A stretch of 53,682 nucleotides of DNA. Source: HRBIN16 sp049969495. GTDB lineage: Bacteria; Armatimonadota; HRBIN16. Every line of letters starts with the position of its first letter. The first letter of the stretch is position 1. The DNA lies in the NCBI GenBank assembly GCA_049969495.1, contig JBMFOT010000017.1, positions 1 through 53,682 on the forward strand, written 5' to 3'. Made by a program: the position numbers and the translations under genes. The notes under the pieces were generated by a model. It searched no databases. It had not been told where the DNA came from and worked only from the letters and a program-made list of their open reading frames with translations. Shown here in pieces: positions 39,039 through 47,933 of the stretch.

Positions 39039-42000
39039 ATGAGAAGGCGATACACTCTGGTGACATTACTTGGGCTATGCTGTCTAGCGTGTGTGGCACA
39101 GAACCCTGTGACCAATGGCAGCTTCGAGATTTTAGACGCGCAGGGACGACCTGTCGACTGGCAACTTCTGGGCGAAACCGTTGCCGCGACCACCGATGCC
39201 CATTCCGGCAAGTTTGCCCTGCGTTTCGAGCGGGGCAGTGGGCGCGATGTGCCGCCCGAAATCGGTTTGAATCGCGAGTGGGCTCCCGACAGCGGGCAAC
39301 AGGGCAAGATGCTTGCCGAGCGTAAAGGAGGCATCCTCTTCTGGTATAAGCTGGTATCTGCCTCGCCGGGCGCGTCGGTGAGCATCCAGGTTATCCCGAT
39401 GAGCGCACGCCCCTTTGAGGACACCGGTTCATCCCGCGCTATCTATCAGATACCGCACCAGCACGCCGGAGACGGTCGCTGGCATCAGGGCAAACTGGTA
39501 TACGACTTCACCGACAACCCGAAGGTGAAATGGGTACATGTGGGCGTGCGCCTGACGGGCGGTCCCGCCGTGCTGATTGTGGACGACATGGAGTATGTGG
39601 AGCGCGTCGGGGCGGTGCTGCAGTTTGAAAAGATGCATTTCTATCCTGATAAATCCGCTCCGGACAAAGCGGGTATGTTCACGTTCTCCGTCACCAACGC
39701 AGGCGACGCTCTTTCTCAACCTGTGCGGGTGGCGGTTCACGCTCCCGACGGCTGGCGTGTGCAGCCGTTGCGCGTGCCGGACGCTCGATCCATCGCGCCG
39801 GGCGACGGGGTCACGTATCGCTGGCGGGTGCAGGGGGTGCTCAAGCCGTCTACCCTGCGCCTTACTGCTACCGATGGCAGGGAGACGACGGAGGAGACCT
39901 TCCGCCTCGCGCCCAGCGTAGAGCTGGAGAGCGTGTTGATGAAACCCGCCATCGTCGCGCCGGGAGAATCTGCCGAGATTGTGGCAACGGTACGCAACCG
40001 GGGTACCGCCACCGCTGAAGGGGTGGAATTGCGCTGTACGCTTCCCATGTCTGGTGCTCCTCTTGTTTTCCTCTCGGACAACGCGCAGGAAGTTCCGCCC
40101 ATCGTGCCCGGGGGAAAAGCGGTCGTACGCTGGAAGTGTCGCGCCGGTTGGCAGGGCGAGTGGCAGGTGGATTGCACGTTGCGAGCACCGGAGACGTTTC
40201 CGCAAAACGCACGAAGCACGCTCATTGTTACCGATGCGCTCAAACGACCGGCGCAACCGGTGGTGGGCGCGTTGTGGATACGACGTGGCTCCGACCGCAT
40301 CATCGGCGAACTGCGCGTGGGCAATCGTGTGGTGGCGCGGATGCCCCATCTGGGCAGTGTGGTGGTGCGGTTGCCCGACGGCTCGGTGCAGAGGTTGTTC
40401 CCGCGATATGGTCTGCCTCGGTACGGACATGGACGAACGCCCTCACTACTATTCACCGGGAGCGCTCGCGACCGCGCAGGGGCGCGGTGGACGTTTACGC
40501 TCACCGTACAACCGGTGGATTCTCATACCTTGCGCATGGAATATGCCTGCGTTCCCGATAAGCCTCGCGATGTGCTGGCATTCGAGGGACCGATACTGCT
40601 GGTGGGGGACGGCAGCACCGCCGATGCAAAGGAAGAGGCGCTCTTGCCCGGCCTGGAGTGGTTGACCGCCGACGAGGTGAGTAGCAGCGATTTAGACATC
40701 GCTAAAGACCATCCCGACCGCATGCGCTTCGTTCCTCACCCGCATAAAGTGACCATCCCTGCGATGGGGATAAAGACGCCCGCGGCGGTAGTGGGGTTAC
40801 TGTGGAACGTGCATGACCGCTGGGGCAAGGGGGAGGAGCTCCCGCAACCGGTGTTCGCGGTGCCAGACAGGCTAAAGGGAACCGCCACACACCGGTTAGG
40901 GCTGATTGCGCCGAACGTACCCGCCGGACTGGGCGAGAACCGGTTGGCCGCCGAGAAGCCCTTCCGCGTAACGCCCGACGGCCACCTGCGCCTGAGTGCA
41001 CTCGTGGTTGTCAACCCACAGGCGAAGGATGTGTTGAGCGTGGTGGATACGTGGTTCGCGCGCTTCTCACCCGACCCGCCTCTGCCCGCGCCGCAGGGCA
41101 GTGACCTTGAGCAGATAGCGTGGAGCATGAAGGCGTATACCGACTCGCTATGGGTATCGGACGAGCAGGGCTGGCTGCCGTTTCAAGGAGGGCCCGCGAT
41201 ATGGTCGCGCCCGGCGTTTCGTGCGGACTACGTGTATGACCTGCTGAAGGCGTTGACCGTTTTGCCGGGTCACCCCGAATCGCCGAAGTGGCGTGCGTTG
41301 GTGGACAAAACACTGCCGCGCATAGGCACGCCTCAGGCGGAGGACATGCAATTTGAATATGGCGATGCAGAGATCAGCCTCTCTTTCCTGCGCGCGCGTG
41401 CGCTGGATCTGATGCAGTCGCAAAACCCCGATGGTTCGTGGGGCTTTGACGCCGATCGCCGCGACCAGGGGGTGTTTAAGGGCTACGACTACCACCAGCT
41501 AGGGCCTCCAGATGCGGTGGAACTGGGCACCTGCGCCCGGAACGCCTACGAGATACTGCGCTACGCCCGTCTTTCCGGTAACGAGGAGGCGTACCGTGCC
41601 GGGGCAAGAACGCTGGAGTTCATGCGTCGCTTCACCGTGCCGCGTGCTGCACAGGTGTGGGAAGTTCCCGTGCATACGCCTGACATCCTCGCCGCGGCGG
41701 ACGCGGTAGACGCCTATATCGAGGGTTACTGGTTCAGTGGGGACAGAAGATGGCTGGCGGAGGCGCGTCGCTGGGCGAGGGCAGGGCTACCGTTTGTGTA
41801 CGTATGGAACGCACCCGGAAAGCCCTGGATGCGCTATGGTTCCATTCCCGTCTTCGGAGCGAGCCTGTACACCGTGAGCTGGTTCGGCAACATCGTGCAG
41901 TGGAACGGCTTGCGCTATGCCTACGCCCTGCTGAAGCTGTGCGAAGCGGACAAGAACGCCCTGCCGCTGTGGAAGCAGGTCGCGTTGGGTATCACGCGCT

Positions 42001-42905
42001 GCGCCATGTACCAGCAGTCCACCTCCGGCAAGAACCTCGCCCTCTGGCCCGATAGCTACCATACTATCCATGATGTGCGCGCGGCATGGGACTTCGCCCC
42101 TCGTCTGATACTGAAGAACGTGTACCATTTCCTGGGGCATGAAGAGGAGCCGAGAACCGTACGCCTGCCAGGCGGTATCCGTATCAGCAGTCGCGCGGTG
42201 AAAATGCAGGCGAGTGAGACGGGCGATACCCTGCGCGTGGTGCTGCGCCATCCAGAAGGCGAAGGTGGCAGTGTGCTGATAAGCGGTGTCTCCCGTCCGG
42301 CAGAGGTTTTGTTGCTGGCACAGCCGTTGCCTGAGGTGGAACGTTTGACACCCGAAGCCCGCAGGCAAAACGGCTGGAGGTACTCGCAGGCGCACCGTGC
42401 GCTCATTGTATGGCTCGCTACCGACGCGGAAGTTGCGATAGAGGTGCGCGGCGTGCAGAAGGCGAACCTGCCTGCTTTCCCCCACCCGATTACCGACCTG
42501 CGCTTCGAGTTTGAGGAGGATACGGAAGGTTGGGAACCCGCTAACGATTTGGAGCCGCTGCATCTGCGAAACGGCGTGCTGTTGACCCGCTCCACCGGTA
42601 GCGACCCGTACATGATACGCCCGTTATGCTGGTTTGACGGCAGCTCCATTCAACGCATTCGCATTCGCCTGCGCGGCAGCGGCGGGCGTGGAGGGCAGTT
42701 CTACTGGACGACCGCCAGCTCGCCCGGCTTCGATGAGACAAAGGTTGTGCAGTTCGAGCTGCCTCTGGACGGCGAGTGGCACGAGGTGGTGATTCCTGTC
42801 GGAGAACATCCCCTCTGGCATGGGCAAACGATCACCGCTATTCGTCTGGACCCCGGTTCCGCGCCGGGCACGGTGGTGGAGATAGACTGGATACGGGGAG
42901 AGTAA
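39039..42905 (+). CDS. Giant secreted protein with N-terminal carbohydrate-binding, CARDB-like and alpha-toroid domains
   Basis: The 1288-residue protein has a signal peptide (MRRRYTLVTLLGLCCLACVA). Residues about 22-190 look like a carbohydrate-binding beta-sandwich (NPVTNGSFEILDAQGRPVDW, LIVDDMEYVERVG). Residues about 200-400 hold two CARDB/APHP-like immunoglobulin folds (MFTFSVTNAGDALSQPVRVA, SAEIVATVRNRGTATAEGVE). The middle has ARMPHLGSVVVRLPDG and beta-rich segments. From about residue 690 to 1040 there is an all-alpha barrel with TSLWV, LMQSQNPDGSWGFDADRRDQ and YSYAL-like repeats, as in glycoside hydrolases or polysaccharide lyases of the (alpha/alpha)6 type. The C-terminus is another sandwich (WFDGSSIQRIRIRLRGSGGR). 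No known family is assigned. AAAGG and GACAGGAG precede the ATG. Confidence 0.75.
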   Translation: MRRRYTLVTLLGLCCLACVAQNPVTNGSFEILDAQGRPVDWQLLGETVAATTDAHSGKFALRFERGSGRDVPPEIGLNREWAPDSGQQGKMLAERKGGILFWYKLVSASPGASVSIQVIPMSARPFEDTGSSRAIYQIPHQHAGDGRWHQGKLVYDFTDNPKVKWVHVGVRLTGGPAVLIVDDMEYVERVGAVLQFEKMHFYPDKSAPDKAGMFTFSVTNAGDALSQPVRVAVHAPDGWRVQPLRVPDARSIAPGDGVTYRWRVQGVLKPSTLRLTATDGRETTEETFRLAPSVELESVLMKPAIVAPGESAEIVATVRNRGTATAEGVELRCTLPMSGAPLVFLSDNAQEVPPIVPGGKAVVRWKCRAGWQGEWQVDCTLRAPETFPQNARSTLIVTDALKRPAQPVVGALWIRRGSDRIIGELRVGNRVVARMPHLGSVVVRLPDGSVQRLFPRYGLPRYGHGRTPSLLFTGSARDRAGARWTFTLTVQPVDSHTLRMEYACVPDKPRDVLAFEGPILLVGDGSTADAKEEALLPGLEWLTADEVSSSDLDIAKDHPDRMRFVPHPHKVTIPAMGIKTPAAVVGLLWNVHDRWGKGEELPQPVFAVPDRLKGTATHRLGLIAPNVPAGLGENRLAAEKPFRVTPDGHLRLSALVVVNPQAKDVLSVVDTWFARFSPDPPLPAPQGSDLEQIAWSMKAYTDSLWVSDEQGWLPFQGGPAIWSRPAFRADYVYDLLKALTVLPGHPESPKWRALVDKTLPRIGTPQAEDMQFEYGDAEISLSFLRARALDLMQSQNPDGSWGFDADRRDQGVFKGYDYHQLGPPDAVELGTCARNAYEILRYARLSGNEEAYRAGARTLEFMRRFTVPRAAQVWEVPVHTPDILAAADAVDAYIEGYWFSGDRRWLAEARRWARAGLPFVYVWNAPGKPWMRYGSIPVFGASLYTVSWFGNIVQWNGLRYAYALLKLCEADKNALPLWKQVALGITRCAMYQQSTSGKNLALWPDSYHTIHDVRAAWDFAPRLILKNVYHFLGHEEEPRTVRLPGGIRISSRAVKMQASETGDTLRVVLRHPEGEGGSVLISGVSRPAEVLLLAQPLPEVERLTPEARRQNGWRYSQAHRALIVWLATDAEVAIEVRGVQKANLPAFPHPITDLRFEFEEDTEGWEPANDLEPLHLRNGVLLTRSTGSDPYMIRPLCWFDGSSIQRIRIRLRGSGGRGGQFYWTTASSPGFDETKVVQFELPLDGEWHEVVIPVGEHPLWHGQTITAIRLDPGSAPGTVVEIDWIRGE

Positions 42906-42919
42906 CACTCTGCGAGATG

Positions 42920-43888
42920 TTACGGCTCGGCTTCTGTGGATAGCGGGTAATGGCAGGCAACCTGGTGACTTTCACCCACCGTCCTCAGCTCCGGCTCCTC
43001 CACCCGACAGCGCTCCTGCGCGTACGGACAACGTGTGTGAAAACGACAGCCCGCAGGGGCGCGAAGCGCGGTGGGAACATCTTCGGCAGGCAGGTTCCTC
43101 GGTCGTCGCGCCAGCGACGGTTTCGGTTCCAGTACCGCGTCCAGCAAAGCGTGCGTGTAGGGGTGGGCGGGAGCGGTAAACAGCCTGCTTGCGGGCGCGC
43201 TCTCCACTATTTTGCCCAAATACATCACCAGCACCCGTGAGCATACCTGCCTCACCGCATGTAGATCGTGTGTGACGAACAGGATCGCCATGTTCAATTC
43301 GCGCTGTAAGTCGCGCAGCAGGGCATGTATCTGTGCCCGGATAGAGAGGTCTAATGCCGAGGTGGGTTCATCCGCTACCAGCAGGCGAGGCTGCGTGGCG
43401 ATAGCGCGGGCAATGCAGATACGCTGGCGCTGACCGCCGGAGAACTCATGCGGGTAGCGGTTCAGATACTCCGGCGACAGCCCCACACGCTCCAGCAAAC
43501 GACCTGCCTGTTGCCACGCCTGCTTGCCTCGCGCCAGCCCGTGCACCTCCAGCGGCTCGGCGAGAATATGCCCGATGCGCAGTCGTGGGTTCAACGACGC
43601 CATCGGGTCCTGGAACACGATTTGCATTTGCCTGCGCAGAGGGCGCAGATCCCGTTCGGGCAGGCGGTGCAACGGTTTGCCGTCAAACCACACCTCGCCT
43701 GCCGTCAGCGGAATCAGCCTCAGCAACGCCCTCGCCAGCGTGCTTTTGCCACAACCGCTCTCGCCCACCAGACCAACCGCTTCTCCGGGCACCAGCGTCA
43801 GGTTCACGCCATCCACCGCGCGCACCGTCTCGCCGCGCCCCAGCGGAAAATGTACCTTCACCTCGCGCATCTCCACCAGCCTCTGCAT
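42920..43888 (-). CDS. Oligopeptide/dipeptide ABC transporter ATP-binding protein, DppF/OppF type
   Basis: The 322-residue ATPase has Walker A (GLVGESGCGKSTLARAL), the Q-loop VFQDPMASLNPRL, signature SGGQRQRICIARAI and Walker B LLVADEPTSALDLS. The C-terminal extension is the oligo_HPY region (HPYTHALLDAV, CRFHTRCPYAQERC) typical of the oligopeptide/dipeptide branch. It powers uptake of peptides, nickel or sugars. It lies 2 bases after the partner ATPase gene. No permease or binding-protein gene is in the window, so those must be elsewhere. Confidence 0.92.
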   Translation of the reverse strand: MQRLVEMREVKVHFPLGRGETVRAVDGVNLTLVPGEAVGLVGESGCGKSTLARALLRLIPLTAGEVWFDGKPLHRLPERDLRPLRRQMQIVFQDPMASLNPRLRIGHILAEPLEVHGLARGKQAWQQAGRLLERVGLSPEYLNRYPHEFSGGQRQRICIARAIATQPRLLVADEPTSALDLSIRAQIHALLRDLQRELNMAILFVTHDLHAVRQVCSRVLVMYLGKIVESAPASRLFTAPAHPYTHALLDAVLEPKPSLARRPRNLPAEDVPTALRAPAGCRFHTRCPYAQERCRVEEPELRTVGESHQVACHYPLSTEAEP

Positions 43889-43890
43889 GG

Positions 43891-44673
43891 CTACGCTACC
43901 GCCTCCAGCAGCCGTTGCGTGTAAGGATGGCGCGGACGCTCCAGCACCTCGTACACGCTCCCCGATTCCACGATTTGCCCTTCGTGCATCACCAGCACCC
44001 GATCGCAGGTGTACGCCACCACGCCGATGTCGTGCGTAATCAGCAACACCGCGGTGCCCTGCCGTTGCTGCATCTCCCGCATGAGGTGGAGTATCTGCAG
44101 TTGCACCGTCACGTCCAGTGCGGTGCTGGGCTCGTCCGCAATCAACAGGCGAGGATGGCAGATAAACGCCATCGCAATCATCACCCGTTGTCTCTGCCCA
44201 CCGGACAGCTCGTGCGGATAGCGACGCGCGATGCGCTCGGGGTCGGGCAGATGTACCGCCCGCAGCATCTGCAAGGCAAGCTCGTACGGGTCGCCCTCGG
44301 CGCGGTCACGGTGCAGGCGCGCCGCCTCCGCCACCTGCTCGCCGATGCGCATGACGGGGTTCAGACAGGTGAAGGGGTCCTGAAAAACCATCGAGATGTC
44401 GCCGCCGCGCACCTGCCGCATCTGCGCCTCGCTATATTGATGCAGAGGCGTTCCCGCGAACAGGATGCTACCGCGAACAATCCGTCCCCCCGGTGGGAGC
44501 AGGCGCATGATGGATAGTGCGGTCATCGTCTTGCCGGAGCCGCTCTCCCCCACAATGCCCACCGTTTCACCGGGCATCACCTCGAAACTCACCTCGCGCA
44601 CCACAGGCGGTTCCTGCCCGAACGCTACCGTCAGTCCGTTTACCCGCAGCAGAGGTTCAGAAGCCATACTCAT
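43891..44673 (-). CDS. Oligopeptide/dipeptide ABC transporter ATP-binding protein, DppD/OppD type, short
   Basis: The 260-residue ATPase has Walker A (GIVGESGSGKTMTALSIMR), VFQDPFTCLNPVMRIG, signature SGGQRQRVMIAMAF and Walker B LLIADEPSTALDVT, and ends shortly after HPYTQRLLEAVA. OppD/DppD proteins usually run to about 320 residues, so the Cys-containing C-terminal extension present in its partner is missing here. The stop comes 2 bases before the partner gene. The start may be ATG 44673 or ATG 44667. The 5' end overlaps the unknown gene upstream by 17 bases. Confidence 0.9.
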   Translation of the reverse strand: MSMASEPLLRVNGLTVAFGQEPPVVREVSFEVMPGETVGIVGESGSGKTMTALSIMRLLPPGGRIVRGSILFAGTPLHQYSEAQMRQVRGGDISMVFQDPFTCLNPVMRIGEQVAEAARLHRDRAEGDPYELALQMLRAVHLPDPERIARRYPHELSGGQRQRVMIAMAFICHPRLLIADEPSTALDVTVQLQILHLMREMQQRQGTAVLLITHDIGVVAYTCDRVLVMHEGQIVESGSVYEVLERPRHPYTQRLLEAVA

Positions 44674-45739
44674 GCGCCTTTGCCAGTCGCTCCTCCACGT
44701 AAGTGTAGAATTTGCGGTTGGGAATGCCCTCGTGCGCCAGTACCATCGGCGCGTAGGGGCGTTGCTGGATGTACAGCAGATGGCTCTCCAGTGCGCACTG
44801 ATCGTGCTTGCGGTCTATGCGCAGGAGATGTCGCAGGCTACTGTCGGGCACTTCGTCGCGCCGCTCTATCGGCACCGCTGCCAGAAAGGTCAGGCGGTAC
44901 ACGTCCTCCCAATCCATCCGCAGCTCTTCGAAGTTCTGGCGGATATACTCGGCAATCTCACGGTCTTTATCGCCGTACTCCAGCACATACTTCTCCAGCG
45001 TGTCCACCGCGTCCGCCAGAAAGACGCCTACCGCCACCCCCAGATTCCACACCTTACCCGCCATCACCATCGCCGCGTCATCGGAAGCACCGGGTCCCAC
45101 GCGATGGCGGATATACATGTAGTGCACGTGCGGGGCGTGTGCGTGTTCCGCACCCACAATCAGCCCCTTCTTGCGGAACTCGTCCAGTTCGTGTTCGTGT
45201 GCCTCCTTTGCCAGTCGGTAGCCGTCCAATCCCATCTGCTCCATGACCACTGTGTTTACCAGATAGCCTCTGCCTCCGCCAATTGTCCAGCCGGTACGTT
45301 TTTCCACCTCTTTGCGCACGTCGGGGTCATCCCGAAAGCCACCAAGAAACAGCCCGCGCAACACGTCTTCGGGCGCGACGTGCAGATGCCGTAGCGTGCT
45401 GACGGTCAGCAGGGGCACGCCCTCTTCATCCATCAGCTCGATGCGTTCGCCGGCTATCACCCGTTCTGCGTAGCGTCGGATGTCGTCAATCAACGCTTGT
45501 CGGGCGGCGCGGATGGCTTGCGGGTCACGGCGCAGGGCGCGGGCGATGTGGTCAATGGTCGTATTCGGGTAGCGGCGTCCGTGAAACGCACCGTGCCCCT
45601 CATGAGCATGCCCCTCTATCGCCTGCATCAGCAACAGTTCTTCCACATCCCAGCTGCATCGCAGAGTCTCCTCCGCGTCCATCTCCGCAAAGTCACGCCG
45701 AACGATGTCAGGCGGAGCCACCATGTCATGTTTCTGCAT
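44657..45739 (-). CDS. Unknown 360-residue protein
   Basis: I recognise no family. The protein is acidic-basic, soluble and without signal peptide or membrane helices. Near residue 45 it has a His-rich run (EGHAHEGHGAFHGRRY). Other parts: RRDPQAIRAARQALIDDIRR, EEGVPLLTVSTLRHLHVAPE, GLFLGGFRDDPDVRKEVEK, then HAPHVHYMYIRHRVGPGASD and the C-terminal HLLRIDRKHDQCALESHLLY. The metal-rich segments suggest a metalloenzyme or metal-binding protein. ATG 45739 is preferred because GGAGG lies 8 bases before it. It overlaps the OppD-type gene and has a perfect palindrome at its promoter, so it may be co-regulated with transporter genes. Confidence 0.7.
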   Translation of the reverse strand: MQKHDMVAPPDIVRRDFAEMDAEETLRCSWDVEELLLMQAIEGHAHEGHGAFHGRRYPNTTIDHIARALRRDPQAIRAARQALIDDIRRYAERVIAGERIELMDEEGVPLLTVSTLRHLHVAPEDVLRGLFLGGFRDDPDVRKEVEKRTGWTIGGGRGYLVNTVVMEQMGLDGYRLAKEAHEHELDEFRKKGLIVGAEHAHAPHVHYMYIRHRVGPGASDDAAMVMAGKVWNLGVAVGVFLADAVDTLEKYVLEYGDKDREIAEYIRQNFEELRMDWEDVYRLTFLAAVPIERRDEVPDSSLRHLLRIDRKHDQCALESHLLYIQQRPYAPMVLAHEGIPNRKFYTYVEERLAKAHEYGF

Positions 45740-45767
45740 TGGTTCAGCCTCCATATCGCAGAAAGTG

Positions 45768-45782
45768 GTGTTATCATAACAC
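45768..45782. promoter_or_regulatory. Perfect palindromic operator of the unknown gene
   Basis: GTGTTATCATAACAC is a 15-base perfect palindrome, 28 bases before the ATG at 45739. On the minus strand it contains TATGAT, which could be the -10, so a bound regulator would block transcription. No regulator gene adjoins it. Confidence 0.5.
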
Positions 45783-45797
45783 AAATGCGGGCAGTAT

Positions 45798-46358
45798 TCA
45801 GCGGGAAGGGCTCCTGCGCCTCCACCATAACACCGCCAGATAGCCACACATTGCCCCTACCAGCGCGCCCGCCAGCACATCCGAGGGGTAGTGCACCCCG
45901 CGATACACTCGCGATAGCATCACCAGCAGGGTCACTGCCCACCCTCCCAACACCACGCCCGGGTACCGCTTCCAGAAGACCAGCGTCAACACCATCGCCA
46001 TCGCGGCAGTAGTACAGGAATGCCCAGACGGAAAGGACTTGCTGAAAATGCGCTCATCCGCCGCCACTAGCGCGCCCGGCAGGTTGGACGGACGAGGGCG
46101 CTCCCACACTCGCTTCAGCACCTGAACCAGCGCCCCCGAAGCCAGCCACGCCACCAGAAGCGGGATGAAAGCCCCCCGATACAGCGAAGCCCACAGCCTG
46201 TCACCGGTTCGCCTCGCCGCCCACAGCACCAGCAGGGCAAGCAGAACCTGCACCCACCCCACCCCTAACCAGGTCAACGCGCCGAACAGGTCGTTCAGCC
46301 AGGGGTGATGCCAGCCCCGGTTAATCCAGAAGAACAGGGCACGGTCTGCTTCTGCCAT
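45798..46358 (-). CDS. PAP2-family membrane phosphatase
   Basis: The 186-residue membrane protein has the three catalytic motifs of the type 2 phosphatidic acid phosphatase superfamily: KRVWERPRP, FPSGHS (catalytic His) and SRVYRGVHYPSD. It has about five membrane helices. Substrates in bacteria include undecaprenyl diphosphate and phosphatidate, which could complement the UppP encoded at 11214. Its ATG directly follows the UbiD stop (TAA then ATG with no gap), so the two are co-translated. Confidence 0.93.
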   Translation of the reverse strand: MAEADRALFFWINRGWHHPWLNDLFGALTWLGVGWVQVLLALLVLWAARRTGDRLWASLYRGAFIPLLVAWLASGALVQVLKRVWERPRPSNLPGALVAADERIFSKSFPSGHSCTTAAMAMVLTLVFWKRYPGVVLGGWAVTLLVMLSRVYRGVHYPSDVLAGALVGAMCGYLAVLWWRRRSPSR

Positions 46359-47810
46359 TTAGTCCAGCCCCAGCTGCTGCCAAATCTGGTCAATGCGCTG
46401 TTTGACCTCGGGCGACATCTGGATTACGTCGGGCCATTCACGGGTGAAGCCCTCAGATGCCCACTTGCGGGTGGCGTCAAAACCGATTTTGGAGCCATAG
46501 CCTAACATTCTGGAGGCATGGTCCAGCACGTCTATCGGACCGCGCGTGATGAGCATGTCGCGTTCGGGGTCGATATTGTTCGTAAACCGCCATATCACCT
46601 CGTACATGTCCTGCACGTTCACATCGTCGTCCACCACGATGATAATCTTGGTGAACATCAGCTGCCCCAGTCCCCACAGCGCGTTCATCACCTTGAAAGC
46701 GTGCCCGGGGTATCGCTTCTTGATCGAGACAATCGCCAGATTGTGGAAACACGCTTCCACCGGCAGGTTGATGTCTACGATTTCAGGAACCATCAACTTA
46801 ATCAGCGGCAGGAAAATGCGCTCGGTGGCTTTGCCCAGCCAGGCGTCCTCCATCGGCGGGCGTCCGACGATGGTGGCAGGGTAGACAGGGTTCTTGCGGT
46901 GTGTGACGGCAGTAATGTGCACCACCGGATAGAGGTCGGGCAGGCTGTAGTAGCCCGTGTGGTCGCCGAAGGGACCCTCCATCACGCGCTCGCCCGGATT
47001 GATGTACCCTTCGAGCACGATTTCGGCATTAGCGGGAACCCACACGTCGATGCTCTTGCAGTTGACCAGTTCCACCGGCTGCTTACGCAGGAAGCCTGCG
47101 AACATCATCTCATCGATGCCGGGTGGCAGGGGAGCGGTAGCCGAGTAGGTCAGAGCAGGGTCGCCTCCCAGCACAACCGCCACCTGTATCGGCTGTTGTT
47201 TCTCCTCCGCAACGCGATAGTGCTCCGCACCCACCTTATGCATCTGCCAGTGCATGGCAACCGTCTTGCTGTCCAGCACCTGAATGCGATACATGCCCAC
47301 GTTACGCTTGCCGGTGTTGGGGTCGTGGGTGAACACCAACGGCAGGGTGATGTAACGACCGCCATCGAGCGGCCAGCACTTCAGGTGGGGCAGTTTCTCA
47401 ATATCTACCTCATCGCCCGTTAGCACTACCTGCTGGCATAGACCTTCTCCGCCACGCTTCTTGGGGGGCATATCCGCCAGACGCAGCAATTTGGGCAACA
47501 TGCCGATTTTCTCGATGAGGCGTTCGGGGATTTCGGGCTTGAGCAGTTCCTCTATTTCACGGGCAATCTCTTCAAAGTCGTTCACGCCCAGAGCCATGCT
47601 CATCCGCTTGCGCGAGCCGAAGGTGTTTATCGCCACAGGAATATCGTAGCCCTTCGGTTTCTCTATCAGCAGCGCGGGACCGCCCGATTTCATCACGCGG
47701 TCGGCGACTTCGGTAATCTCCAGCACAGGGTCCAGGGGATAGGAGATACGCCGGAGCTCGCCCTGCTGCTCCAGAACCTCTAGAAAATGCTGAAAGTCAC
47801 GATATGCCAT
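46359..47810 (-). CDS. UbiD-family (de)carboxylase
   Basis: The 483-residue protein has UbiD landmarks: AINTFGSRKRMSMALGV, the cofactor region EGPFGDHTGYYSLPDLYPV, IVGRPPMEDAWLGKATERIF and VVDDDVNVQDMYEVIWRFTN with the C-terminal dimer part. The enzyme uses prenylated FMN for decarboxylation in ubiquinone/menaquinone synthesis or aromatic acid metabolism. No ubiX gene is in the window. It has a promoter (47835-47863) back to back with that of the peptidase gene. Confidence 0.92.
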   Translation of the reverse strand: MAYRDFQHFLEVLEQQGELRRISYPLDPVLEITEVADRVMKSGGPALLIEKPKGYDIPVAINTFGSRKRMSMALGVNDFEEIAREIEELLKPEIPERLIEKIGMLPKLLRLADMPPKKRGGEGLCQQVVLTGDEVDIEKLPHLKCWPLDGGRYITLPLVFTHDPNTGKRNVGMYRIQVLDSKTVAMHWQMHKVGAEHYRVAEEKQQPIQVAVVLGGDPALTYSATAPLPPGIDEMMFAGFLRKQPVELVNCKSIDVWVPANAEIVLEGYINPGERVMEGPFGDHTGYYSLPDLYPVVHITAVTHRKNPVYPATIVGRPPMEDAWLGKATERIFLPLIKLMVPEIVDINLPVEACFHNLAIVSIKKRYPGHAFKVMNALWGLGQLMFTKIIIVVDDDVNVQDMYEVIWRFTNNIDPERDMLITRGPIDVLDHASRMLGYGSKIGFDATRKWASEGFTREWPDVIQMSPEVKQRIDQIWQQLGLD

Positions 47811-47834
47811 CTCTTCACCTCATCTACCGCTATA

Positions 47835-47863
47835 AATGTACCAGAAAGCACCGCCTCGTGCAA
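47835..47863 (-). promoter_or_regulatory. Promoter of the UbiD gene
   Basis: On the minus strand TTGCAC and TACATT are 17 bases apart, about 25 bases before the ATG at 47810. Confidence 0.5.
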
Positions 47864-47867
47864 AGGG

Positions 47868-47896
47868 TTGGACAGAGCACGCGAAAGTGGTAAAAT
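47868..47896 (+). promoter_or_regulatory. Promoter of the M3-like peptidase gene
   Basis: TTGGAC and TAAAAT are 17 bases apart, 38 bases before the ATG. The -35 boxes of this and the opposing UbiD promoter are only 4 bases apart. Confidence 0.6.
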
Positions 47897-47933
47897 CACG
47901 AAGGCGAGTCTATTACGTATGCAGGAGGCATCG

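Noticed and set aside
39429..40430. Long open frame (333 codons) on the minus strand
   Set aside because: Antisense shadow of the giant secreted protein gene.
46518..47423. Long open frame (301 codons) on the plus strand
   Set aside because: Antisense shadow of the UbiD gene.
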